Translations under genes and position numbers: made by a program
Shown here: positions 17,578 to 24,941 of the stretch, one piece after another
How positions within the stretch are numbered: the stretch's first letter is position 1
Layout of the letters: every line of letters begins with the position of its first letter
The notes under the pieces: generated by a model
Databases searched by the model: none
Told to the model about the DNA's origin: nothing
What the model saw: only the letters and a program-made list of their open reading frames with translations
Assembly (NCBI GenBank): GCA_016432585.1
Contig: CP066696.1
Location: forward strand, 514,113-578,112
Source of the DNA: Candidatus Saccharibacteria bacterium
Lineage (GTDB): Bacteria > Patescibacteriota > Saccharimonadia > Saccharimonadales > Saccharimonadaceae
Length of the DNA stretch: 64,000 nt
Reading direction: 5' to 3'

Positions 17578-18321
17578 TTAGGGTTTAATAAAGTTCAAAA
17601 TAAGACTCTGAACAAACATAGGCCGCCAAATAGGTGAGTGGTGTCCTACATTCTCGAGCAAAATCTTTACCAGCGGTTGCGAAATATTCACGAGATTGCG
17701 CCGGTAAACCGGTCGGTCTTTGCGGCCAACAAGAATAAGTGTTTTCATTTTTAGCGCTTCAATATCCGCAAATAACTCCGCCTTAACAATTACGTTTTGC
17801 AGCGACCTTTCTCTTGCATAATGAGTATGACGCGCTATAAGACTGGGTGCGATTACGCGAACAAACACCCACGTAATGTTTCTGAACCTTGACTTCAGTA
17901 GGTGCCGATAAATCATGCTGGTGCGCAGTAGCGTCTCTTTAGCTTCTTTCGCGCTCGTATACATAGGCGGATGAAGCAGAACAAGCGATATCACCTTAGC
18001 TGGGAATAGCGCCGCATAGCGAGCCGCCACTAGCGCACCCATAGAGTGGCCGATTATCGTCATGTTTTTAAACTGCAGGTTGCTAACAATTTTATTAATG
18101 TGTTCAACCTGGTCATCGTAACTGTAATCGATATCTCGCGGCTTTGCCGCAGTACCAAATCCAAGTAGATCAATTAGAATCACTCTATATCCCGCAGCAA
18201 CCAAACCCGGGGTTATTTTATCCCAGTAGTGAGAAGATGATAAAAATCCATGAATACATACAATAACGTCATCACCGGTACCGTATTCTTTATAGCTTAG
18301 AAAGTCGCGTTTCACTTGCAC
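17578..18321 (-). CDS. Alpha/beta hydrolase
   Basis: The 247-residue protein has the alpha/beta hydrolase fold: oxyanion region CIHGFLSSSHYWD at 22-34, nucleophile elbow GHSMGA at 91-96 with Ser93, an Asp in LVGRKDRPV near 207, and a C-terminal VGHHSP with the catalytic histidine. Esterase, lipase or C-C hydrolase activity is possible. The start is GTG at 18321 because TACACT lies exactly 6 bases before it, giving a leaderless mRNA. It stands alone between the membrane-kinase operon and a NUDIX gene. Confidence 0.85.
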   Translation of the reverse strand: MQVKRDFLSYKEYGTGDDVIVCIHGFLSSSHYWDKITPGLVAAGYRVILIDLLGFGTAAKPRDIDYSYDDQVEHINKIVSNLQFKNMTIIGHSMGALVAARYAALFPAKVISLVLLHPPMYTSAKEAKETLLRTSMIYRHLLKSRFRNITWVFVRVIAPSLIARHTHYARERSLQNVIVKAELFADIEALKMKTLILVGRKDRPVYRRNLVNISQPLVKILLENVGHHSPIWRPMFVQSLILNFIKP

Positions 18322-18365
18322 ATACCAAGTGTACCAACAAGCACCCGAAAGCGACAGAACTCGAC

Positions 18366-18770
18366 CTAATCAATTAGATTATTCTGCTTTAAAAGAGGCA
18401 TGACATTATGTTCAAAGATAGAACCTATTGCTACTCCTGTCGTTCGGGTGTTAATCCACATAAGCTCTTCGACTTCACTTGATGGCGATAACTCACCTTC
18501 ATAATCGTTGATAACATACACGTCCATACGTAGTTGCACGCCAGCTCTTCCGGCCGCTTCGGCATGAAATGTTCCAATGTGCTCGAGTGTGTCGGGCACG
18601 ATCGTAATTGCCAATTCTTCTAACATTTCACGCTTCAGCGCTTGTTCCGGCGATTCGTTCGCCTCGAGTTTACCGCCAGGAGCAATAAAAATATCCTTGC
18701 CAAACGACCTCGTTACAAGCAGACGCCTGTCCTTTAAAATTATTCCACCAGCTTTGTGAATGCTATTCAT
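18366..18770 (-). CDS. NUDIX hydrolase (MutT-like)
   Basis: A 134-residue protein with a full NUDIX box GGKLEANESPEQALKREMLEEL at about 33-54. The size and the N-terminal HKAGGIILKDRRLLVTRS strand resemble MutT/ADP-ribose type enzymes that remove damaged or toxic nucleotides. It begins 21 bases after the histidine phosphatase gene on the same strand and is probably co-transcribed with it. The exact substrate is unknown. Confidence 0.85.
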   Translation of the reverse strand: MNSIHKAGGIILKDRRLLVTRSFGKDIFIAPGGKLEANESPEQALKREMLEELAITIVPDTLEHIGTFHAEAAGRAGVQLRMDVYVINDYEGELSPSSEVEELMWINTRTTGVAIGSIFEHNVMPLLKQNNLID

Positions 18771-18791
18771 GAGATTCTGCTCGCTTTAAGT

Positions 18792-19322
18792 TTAATAATC
18801 TACAACAAAAGATTCACCCGGCTCAACGTGCAAATCGAGGGTTGACTCTTTAGATTCGCCCTTAATCATCGGCAGCAACACGCGAATCGGCCCCCAGTGC
18901 GTTACAATCGCAACCGAACCATATTGTTTCGCACTTATTTGCCCAAGCGCGGCACGAATTCGCTCTTCCATTTGTTGCCAAGATTCGCCATTTGGCGGCA
19001 CGAATGTATAGCGTTCTTCATTTGTGAGCTTGTCTAATTCAGCCGAAATAAGCGGCCATTCCCAATTATCCCAGTCGCCAAAGCTACGCTCTTCAAGACC
19101 AGGCTGAGATACCGATGGGACACTCAGAGCAACAGAAAGGGCCTCTGCCGCGAACACCGCCCGTGACTGCGGAGAGTGAAAAATAGCCTCTACGTTCTCT
19201 TGACGGCACACTTCAACAAGCTTTTGTAGCTGCAAGCGCCCCTTAGGACTTGGGGCATCGGGTTCGCCCGCTAAACCCGCCATTTTGTTTGATTCGGCAT
19301 GTCGGATAATTACTAACTTCAT
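18792..19322 (-). CDS. Histidine phosphatase superfamily protein
   Basis: This 176-residue protein starts MKLVIIRHAESN, with the RHxE phosphate-binding motif at residues 7-10, and contains EERSFGDWDNWEWP, GESWQQMEERI and the second catalytic histidine in VTHWGP. It belongs to the phosphoglycerate mutase-like phosphatases that act on small phosphorylated metabolites. The ATG at 19322 is preferred over one 18 bases upstream because TATTAT lies exactly 6 bases before it, implying a leaderless transcript. It is followed by a NUDIX gene. Confidence 0.85.
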   Translation of the reverse strand: MKLVIIRHAESNKMAGLAGEPDAPSPKGRLQLQKLVEVCRQENVEAIFHSPQSRAVFAAEALSVALSVPSVSQPGLEERSFGDWDNWEWPLISAELDKLTNEERYTFVPPNGESWQQMEERIRAALGQISAKQYGSVAIVTHWGPIRVLLPMIKGESKESTLDLHVEPGESFVVDY

Positions 19323-19351
19323 GTCACTATAATAGCGCATTTCTCTAGAGA

Positions 19352-19804
19352 TCAGACGTCAGTATTAACGTCCAGTTCAATGAACTTACCGACCACTGTT
19401 CGCCATAAGTCTACAAGCTTTGGGTCGTCAGCGCCATTAATCTCAGCCCATCCTTGACCTTCATACACTTCTAGATTATCAAGTTGTTCAGTACTTATTT
19501 TTACATAATAAAAATGTCGCGCTTCCCATTCTTTTGTCAGCTTGCGCCATGCCTTATCTTCGAGGAATAACACGAGTGAGTCTTCATCAAGCATTAGATT
19601 CGTCTCCTCTTTTACCAACTCACGCCACGCCGCATATCGTGGATTTTCGCCTTGTTCAACAGTACCGCCGAACGTACTAACTCTCCCTGGGTTATCAATA
19701 CCAGGCTTATCGTCTCGCTGTTGTCCAATGAGCCTCCCATCTTCCGTAACTACTAATACGCCTGCATAATGATGGTCAATGAGATCGAGATTCTCTTCTT
19801 TCAT
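19352..19804 (-). CDS. NUDIX hydrolase
   Basis: This 150-residue protein has a NUDIX box GGTVEQGENPRYAAWRELVKEE at about 47-68, preceded by VVTEDGRLIGQQRDDKPGIDNPGRVS. The C-terminal part is acidic. TATAGT lies exactly 6 bases before the ATG, so it is likely a leaderless single gene. It sits between the histidine phosphatase gene and the terminator of tRNA-Trp. The substrate is unknown. Confidence 0.82.
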   Translation of the reverse strand: MKEENLDLIDHHYAGVLVVTEDGRLIGQQRDDKPGIDNPGRVSTFGGTVEQGENPRYAAWRELVKEETNLMLDEDSLVLFLEDKAWRKLTKEWEARHFYYVKISTEQLDNLEVYEGQGWAEINGADDPKLVDLWRTVVGKFIELDVNTDV

Positions 19805-19823
19805 AAACTAACTATACCAAACA

Positions 19824-19848
19824 AAAAAGACTTCCGAAGAAGTCTTTC
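19824..19848 (-). terminator. Terminator of tRNA-Trp
   Basis: On the minus strand AAGACTTC and GAAGTCTT form a stem around a short loop, followed by a run of T. It lies just after the 3' end of the tRNA. Confidence 0.8.
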
Positions 19849-19864
19849 TCTATTCATAATATCT

Positions 19865-19940
19865 TGGCAGGGGCAGCAGGACTCGAACCTACGACACCTG
19901 GTTTTGGAGACCAGTGCTCTACCAACTGAGCTATGCCCCT
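19865..19940 (-). tRNA. tRNA-Trp (anticodon CCA)
   Basis: The minus strand folds as a 76-base tRNA. Acceptor arms AGGGGCA (19940-19934) and TGCCCCT (19875-19869) pair fully; the D-arm contains AGCTCAGTTGGTAGAGC; the anticodon stem-loop CTGGT-CTCCAAA-ACCAG gives CCA; and the T-arm has GTTCGAAC. Discriminator G and the CCA end are encoded. An extended -10 (TGGTATAAT, hexamer at 19958-19953) lies 12 bases upstream. CCA reads UGG only, so nothing here suggests recoding of UGA. Confidence 0.97.
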
Positions 19941-20027
19941 TAATACCTGCTTATTATACCACAGCGCGACCCCAAGAGAACATAAAACACAACAAATAAA
20001 ATCGGGTAGTCGCGGTATGCTAGGTAT

Positions 20028-20423
20028 ATGAATAACGACATCAATCAACCAGCCGCCACGTTCGAAGACGCGTCACGCGCTGTCATGAAGCATATTACAG
20101 ATCGCCACTGGGACAACAATCCTCCGCGTGGTCTTGCTATTTCGATAGCACTAGAAGCAAATGAGCTGCTGGAACATTTTCAATGGCAAGAAGACTCAAT
20201 CGGCAACACCGACGAGATTGCCGAAGAGCTAGCCGATGTATTTATCTACGCAATTCAGTTTGCCAACCATTACGACATTGATATTACAAAATCGATTATG
20301 AAAAAACTCGACAAATCATCGAAAAAATATCCGGTAGAGCACTTTGCCGAAGCTAGCGCCGATGAGCGCAAAGAAGCCTGGCTAAAAGCCAAAAAGGAAT
20401 TCAAAAAGGACACGGTACTGTAA
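20028..20423 (+). CDS. MazG-like nucleotide pyrophosphohydrolase
   Basis: The 131-residue protein has the MazG-type metal-binding arrangement: ALEANELLEHFQW near 43-55 (ExxE) and EIAEELADVFIYAIQFANH near 66-84 (ExxD). This all-helical family cuts nucleoside triphosphates to monophosphates, clearing aberrant nucleotides. TATGCT lies exactly 6 bases before the ATG, so the mRNA is likely leaderless. Its stop shares one base with the start of the next NUDIX gene (TAATG), so two nucleotide-cleaning enzymes are co-translated. Confidence 0.85.
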   Translation: MNNDINQPAATFEDASRAVMKHITDRHWDNNPPRGLAISIALEANELLEHFQWQEDSIGNTDEIAEELADVFIYAIQFANHYDIDITKSIMKKLDKSSKKYPVEHFAEASADERKEAWLKAKKEFKKDTVL

Positions 20424-20980
20424 TGACCCGCGCAGAAATCCGGAATATTATTGAGTCGATTACGCCCCACGACGAGCTAGAGGCGAGTCATATTCGCGAT
20501 GCGCTGTTGTGGATCGATGGCGACGAGCCGCTTTATCGTATTCAAAAACCCGATGTTCCACCAAAGCACCTTGTTAGTTATTTTGCGATTGTTGATCCTG
20601 TAGCGAATAAAATGCTCCTGCAAGATCATCTACTTGCAAAGCTTTGGCTTCCTGCCGGCGGACATGTCGACCCAGATGAAGATCCAGCAGAGACAGTGCG
20701 ACGTGAATGCCAGGAAGAACTAGGGATCGACGCAGTCTTTCTCAACGAACCGACACCACGGCTCGTTACTGTTACAAAAACGAACGGTCAGGGCGAGCAC
20801 ACCGACGTATCGCTATGGTATGTTTTACAGGCAAGCGAGTCGACGCCGCTAATAATAGAGGAAGATAGATTTGCTGATGTAAAATGGTGGGATATTGATG
20901 AGATTCTCGCCACACCCCTTAACCAGTTCGACCCGCATCTTCACCGTTTTATCGAAAAGATCTCCGTCGATCTACAATAG
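20423..20980 (+). CDS. NUDIX hydrolase
   Basis: A 185-residue protein with the NUDIX box GGHVDPDEDPAETVRRECQEELG at about 75-97. An N-terminal extension of about 45 residues (IESITPHDELEASHIRDALLWID) precedes the fold, as in NUDIX proteins with an added helical region. It is coupled to the MazG-like gene through a TAATG junction. The transcript ends at a terminator that overlaps the 3' end of the convergent DUF475 gene. Confidence 0.85.
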   Translation: MTRAEIRNIIESITPHDELEASHIRDALLWIDGDEPLYRIQKPDVPPKHLVSYFAIVDPVANKMLLQDHLLAKLWLPAGGHVDPDEDPAETVRRECQEELGIDAVFLNEPTPRLVTVTKTNGQGEHTDVSLWYVLQASESTPLIIEEDRFADVKWWDIDEILATPLNQFDPHLHRFIEKISVDLQ

Positions 20981-20999
20981 CCCAAAATACAAACAGCAA

Positions 21000-21030
21000 G
21001 ATGCTACTGCGACGCAGCGGCATCTTTTTT
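21000..21030 (+). terminator. Terminator of mazG-NUDIX operon, inside the convergent gene
   Basis: GATGC (21000-21004) pairs with GCATC (21020-21024), with inner CTGC/GCAG, followed by six T. The stem and T-run encode the last residues of the DUF475 protein on the other strand. Confidence 0.8.
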
Positions 21031-22065
21031 GTTTTCACGAATCGAGTGAGAAATAGCGAGAGCAATCATACCCATACCCAGAACACCAACCATCGTTTCG
21101 GGAATCTCCCAGAATAGCCCAAGTAGTAGCGTACACGCAAGCGCCGCAATAACGTAGTGGGCGGCATGTTCGAGGTACCGATACGTATTAAGCACCTCGC
21201 GCCTCACGATAAAGAGCGTCAGCGAGCGCACCCAAAGGGCACCGATACCAAGACCAGCGGCAATAAGAATAACGTCTTTCGTTACCGCAAACGCGCCAAT
21301 AACGCCATCAAAACTAAAGCTTGCATCGAGTACTTCTAGGTAGATAAACGATGCGAACGCAGCCATGCCAGTTTGCTGCAAAATCTTGCGGCCAGCCTTT
21401 TTCTCTGCCTTAGCGTGCTGCATAGTGAACAGTTCTGACGCGCCGTGAATAAGCAGGTACATACCGATACCTATAAGACCCGCGGTTAAGACCTCTTGTG
21501 GGTGCTCGTTTGCAGGGTGAAGAACAATCAATAGAAGAAGCATTGTACATACTAAAGCGTGCAGCCACTTGCGGCCAATCGCCTGCATCGGCTTTTCGAT
21601 TTTAGAGAACCACTGCACCTCACGAGTCACATCGAAGAAGAAGTGAAGCGCGAGCATAAGAAGGAACATGCCGCCGAACGAGGCGATACTTGGGTGGGCG
21701 TCGTGAAGCACCTCGGCATAATGATCGGGGTCGTTAAACGCAAGGCCAATCACTTGATCCCATGGAAGACCCGAACTGAACATAACAATTAAAATAGGGA
21801 AGACGATTCGCATACCGAACACCGCAATAAAAATACCCACGGTCATGAACATTTTTTGCCAGAACGGACTCATTTTCATAAGCACGCGGGCGTTGATAAT
21901 CGCGTTATCAAAGCTAAACGTCAGCTCGATAATAACGAGCATAAGGGCAACGAACGCCGCCTGCCACCCCAAGTTGAAGTACACCAGTGAAAGCACTGTG
22001 ATACTTATGATTCCAGATATGGCAAAAATACGGAACGGTGAGTGTGGGTGAAGAAGACCTGACAT
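21004..22065 (-). CDS. DUF475 family (TerC-like) integral membrane protein
   Basis: This 353-residue protein has about nine membrane helices. Two matching acidic motifs lie in its membrane halves: ELTFSFDNAIINARVL near 47-62 and EVLDASFSFDGVIGAF near 243-258. These mark the TerC/DUF475 superfamily, where the acidic residues are thought to bind metal ions. TerC relatives have been tied to tellurite resistance and to metal export during protein secretion. TATACT lies 8 bases before the ATG. The last codons overlap a terminator for the convergent operon. Confidence 0.85.
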   Translation of the reverse strand: MSGLLHPHSPFRIFAISGIISITVLSLVYFNLGWQAAFVALMLVIIELTFSFDNAIINARVLMKMSPFWQKMFMTVGIFIAVFGMRIVFPILIVMFSSGLPWDQVIGLAFNDPDHYAEVLHDAHPSIASFGGMFLLMLALHFFFDVTREVQWFSKIEKPMQAIGRKWLHALVCTMLLLLIVLHPANEHPQEVLTAGLIGIGMYLLIHGASELFTMQHAKAEKKAGRKILQQTGMAAFASFIYLEVLDASFSFDGVIGAFAVTKDVILIAAGLGIGALWVRSLTLFIVRREVLNTYRYLEHAAHYVIAALACTLLLGLFWEIPETMVGVLGMGMIALAISHSIRENKKDAAASQ

Positions 22066-22084
22066 ATATCCTAAGTATACAACA

Positions 22085-22114
22085 AAAATCCTCCCAGCTA
22101 AGGGAGGATTTTTT
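22085..22114 (-). terminator. Terminator of the PKD/LPKTG surface protein gene
   Basis: On the minus strand AAAATCCTCCC pairs with GGGAGGATTTT around a short loop, followed by more T. The hairpin is nearly symmetric and might also work in the other direction. Confidence 0.85.
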
Positions 22115-22130
22115 GTAAATAGAAATCTAT

Positions 22131-23474
22131 TTAACGGTTGAGCAGCTCAGAGAGTAGGCTGCGGCGACTAGCAAAGTAGTAGTAGCCAGCTGCGACCATT
22201 GACCCAAGGCCTAGTGCGCCACCGATAAAGTCGGCAGGACCAGTCTTTGGAAGTTCGGCAGGCGTTGTTTCACAGCGCTTGTCGCCTTTTGGAATACCAG
22301 GCTTACACTCTTCACAGCGTGCGTCACCTACAGGGATTCCTGGCTTACATTCTTCTGGAGTTTCACAGCGCTTGTCGCCAACTGGAATACCAGGCTTACA
22401 CTCTTCTGGTGGAGTAACGGTTACTTTTACTTCACATTTCGGACCAGTAACGGTCTTTTCTTGTCCATCAACCTTTACTTTTACCGACATTTTAATTGTA
22501 TAGTTGCCAGCGTTTGCGTAGGTGTGAGGAACGTTAGTTGGGTTTGTTACTGTTTCGCTTGATGCGTCACCGTAATCAAATGTATAGTCAACAATTGTCG
22601 CACCGTTTTCGGCAGTAGCTTTTCCGGTAAATTCGTACTCGGTACGGCTAATCTTTTTGTAGGTTAGCAGATCACAACTATAGGCAGGTTCCTCTACGAC
22701 AACCTTTACTTCACACTGTGGTCCGGTAATAGTTTTTGCCGTTCCATGAACCTTTATGTTTACAGACATTTTTACCGTATATGTACCAGCTTTGTCGTAG
22801 GTGTGCTTGATCGAGGCACCGGCACCGTTAGTCATTTTGCCATCACCAAAGTCGTAGTTGTAGCTAACGATTGATGCGCCGTCTTTGGCTGTTGCCTTAG
22901 ACGTAAAGCTGTACTCGTTTCGTGAAATCTTGTCTTTTGTTAGGCTGTCACATTTGTAGACAGGCTTTTTAGCAGTCACAGGGTTACCACAAGAGGTAAG
23001 CACTGCTGCTTTAAAATCACCGTTCGCGTCGAAGAAAACATACGCGACGATTGAGTTGCTTGCAAATGAGTTCGCAGGCGCTCGCTCGTAATATTTCTGT
23101 CCGTCGATCATTTTGGTCGTACTGCCAGATTTGAAGTGACGACCGATACTGCGAGCGTCGGTTGCGACTGTTTTATCGCCAACGGTCACGCGGCCGTCTT
23201 TGTGTACTGCTCCCATTTTGGCAACTGTACCGGCATGAGTCATGTCGTATGCGCTTAAACCGTACGCCTTGTAGATATTATCTAGGTCGCCGGTTTTGTT
23301 TGCGTTATAGCGATCAGCCAGCTCGCTGGGTGTAATACCACCACAGTAGATGATCGAGTTACTCTCGCAGTCGCGGGGTAGAGCGGCGTTCGAAGTCGCT
23401 CCCATGTACGTGAAAAACAGAATTCCGCTTAATGCAACGGCCAATCCTGTCAATGACATATAAAATTTCTTCAC
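22131..23474 (-). CDS. PKD-repeat surface protein with LPKTG sortase signal
   Basis: The 447-residue protein has a signal peptide (about 1-33), a unique N-terminal domain with SIIYCGGITPSELADRYNAN, two PKD domains (YNYDFGDG...HTYDKAGTYTVKM and YTFDYGDA...HTYANAGNYTIKM), three short CKPGIPxGDxRCE cysteine repeats, and LPKTG followed by a membrane helix and a basic tail. It is therefore an exported protein that a sortase can attach to the wall. GTG at 23474 is chosen because GGAGG lies 7 bases before it; GTG at 23480 is too close. A perfect-consensus -35 promoter precedes it, so strong expression is likely. It could serve in contact with a host cell. Confidence 0.88.
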   Translation of the reverse strand: MKKFYMSLTGLAVALSGILFFTYMGATSNAALPRDCESNSIIYCGGITPSELADRYNANKTGDLDNIYKAYGLSAYDMTHAGTVAKMGAVHKDGRVTVGDKTVATDARSIGRHFKSGSTTKMIDGQKYYERAPANSFASNSIVAYVFFDANGDFKAAVLTSCGNPVTAKKPVYKCDSLTKDKISRNEYSFTSKATAKDGASIVSYNYDFGDGKMTNGAGASIKHTYDKAGTYTVKMSVNIKVHGTAKTITGPQCEVKVVVEEPAYSCDLLTYKKISRTEYEFTGKATAENGATIVDYTFDYGDASSETVTNPTNVPHTYANAGNYTIKMSVKVKVDGQEKTVTGPKCEVKVTVTPPEECKPGIPVGDKRCETPEECKPGIPVGDARCEECKPGIPKGDKRCETTPAELPKTGPADFIGGALGLGSMVAAGYYYFASRRSLLSELLNR

Positions 23475-23519
23475 TTGCACTCCTCCGTAGGTCCTCCACA
23501 GACCTTTTAGTTTGTGCTT

Positions 23520-23548
23520 ATATTAGCATAGACTTACATAAATGTCAA
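23520..23548 (-). promoter_or_regulatory. Strong consensus promoter of the LPKTG surface protein gene
   Basis: TTGACA (23548-23543), 17 bp, TAATAT (23525-23520) on the minus strand, followed by a leader with GGAGG motifs. This is the closest match to consensus among the promoters noted. Confidence 0.85.
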
Positions 23549-23615
23549 CTTTCTTATCGTTGTCATTTCGTCACTAGCATATATATTTGTTCATAATCTT
23601 GCTATACTGTCATAT

Positions 23616-24203
23616 ATGAAATCATTGAGTCTCAGCAAACCGCATTTGATTATCATGGTGGGCGTTCCGGGTAGCGGCCGAACTTTTTTTGCTGAAAAAT
23701 TCGCTGAAACGTTTCGCGCTCCTTATGTTAGCCGCGAAAAGATAGTCTCGTTGACTAAAAACGATACCGATGTCGTCGACTCACTAGCGCAACACCAACT
23801 AGATGAATTACTAAAAACTCAACAGCCTATTATTATCGAAGGAATGTCCGACACGCGAGCCGAAAGACTTGAACTGGCACGCAAAGCACGAGCAAACGGT
23901 TACGAAGCACTTATCGTATGGGTTCAAACCGATCCTATTACGGCAAAAAACCGATTCATAAAAGATGCCAAGTTGAAAAAGATTAAAGTTTCGGCAGAAG
24001 ATTACGATAAGGCCGTTAAACGATTCTCACCTCCACTTGCGATTGAAAAGCCTGTGGTTATAAGCGGCAAGCACACCTACGCAACCCAGGCAAAGGTCGT
24101 ACTCAAAAAATTATCTACTCCGCGTGCACAAATATCCACGCACCCAACACCTCCAGTCCGCGCCGAATCATCGGGCGGTCGACGCAATATTACTATCCGA
24201 TAG
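23616..24203 (+). CDS. P-loop kinase-like protein with altered Walker A
   Basis: This 195-residue protein starts with LIIMVGVPGSGRTFFAEKFAE and has the layout of AAA_33/Zeta-like kinases: a VSREKIVSL switch region, IIIEGMSDTRAERLELARKA, and VWVQTDPITAKNR. The Walker A motif at 16-23 reads GVPGSGRT, with arginine (Arg22) where lysine is nearly invariant. That should weaken ATP hydrolysis, so it may be a binding protein or use an altered mechanism. The C-terminal 30 residues are Ser/Pro/Arg-rich. TATACT lies 7 bases before the ATG, consistent with a leaderless start. The peptidase gene follows. Confidence 0.72.
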   Translation: MKSLSLSKPHLIIMVGVPGSGRTFFAEKFAETFRAPYVSREKIVSLTKNDTDVVDSLAQHQLDELLKTQQPIIIEGMSDTRAERLELARKARANGYEALIVWVQTDPITAKNRFIKDAKLKKIKVSAEDYDKAVKRFSPPLAIEKPVVISGKHTYATQAKVVLKKLSTPRAQISTHPTPPVRAESSGGRRNITIR

Positions 24204-24211
24204 GAGTCCTC

Positions 24212-24907
24212 TTGGCCACGGTAAGCGATGAAGAATTTGGCACAATCACTTTGCGGCGAAGCGCACGCGCCTCGCACGTTCGTATTCGCGTTGCACCAGA
24301 TGGTCGCCTGCGAGCATCTCTGCCGTTATACGCCCCAGCTTTCTTGGTAAAAAGGCTCGTTCGCTCATCGCGCGAACAGATTCGGGCAATGCTTGCCGAA
24401 CAGCACGAGGACATGGTATTTGAAGACGGTATGCAGATCGGCAAAAGCCATTCGCTTATCGTTCGTGCGACATCACGCGATACCGCCGAGGCAAAGCGCC
24501 ACGGCAGGCAAATAATCGTTCAGTTGCCAGCAGCAACAACCCTTCGAGACCCTAAAGTGGTGCGAATTGTTCGCGACGTTGTTATAGAAGCACTTCGTAT
24601 CGAAGCAAAGAGTTATCTTCCTAAGCGCCTTGCGTTTCTTGCTGAAAAAAACGACCTTATGTATCAAAAGGTTCGCTTTTCGCATGCTAGCGGCCGATGG
24701 GGAAGTTGTAGTAGCAACGGCACTATTAGTCTTAATATCGCCCTTATGAAGCTGCCGTTCGAGCAGATTGACTACGTACTGATACACGAGCTAAGTCATA
24801 CTGTTCATATGAATCACTCGCAAGAATTTTGGAGTCTTGTTGAATCTGCCGATCCCGACTATAAAATTCACCGGCGTGCGCTAAAAAAAGAGAGCCCCTC
24901 TATTTAA
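24212..24907 (+). CDS. YgjP-like (DUF45) zinc metallopeptidase
   Basis: The 231-residue protein has HELSH at 192-196 as the zinc and catalytic motif, a third histidine in MNHSQEFW at 202, and FSHASGRWGSCSSNGTISLN (157-176) before it; all are signatures of the YgjP/DUF45 family related to SprT. The biological role of the family is poorly defined. The start is TTG at 24212, preceded by TAGGAG 5 bases upstream. It follows the kinase-like gene by 8 bases, so the two are likely co-transcribed. Confidence 0.85.
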   Translation: MATVSDEEFGTITLRRSARASHVRIRVAPDGRLRASLPLYAPAFLVKRLVRSSREQIRAMLAEQHEDMVFEDGMQIGKSHSLIVRATSRDTAEAKRHGRQIIVQLPAATTLRDPKVVRIVRDVVIEALRIEAKSYLPKRLAFLAEKNDLMYQKVRFSHASGRWGSCSSNGTISLNIALMKLPFEQIDYVLIHELSHTVHMNHSQEFWSLVESADPDYKIHRRALKKESPSI

Positions 24908-24941
24908 AAAGCTAACGCTTCGTTATATACTAAGCGTAGTT

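Noticed and set aside
19854-20048. A 64-codon minus-strand frame over tRNA-Trp
   Set aside because: It only translates the tRNA gene and its flanks.
22279-22430. Short repeats inside the surface protein gene as a possible CRISPR
   Set aside because: The repeats encode three CKPGIPxGDxRCE protein repeats in frame, with no unique spacers of equal length.
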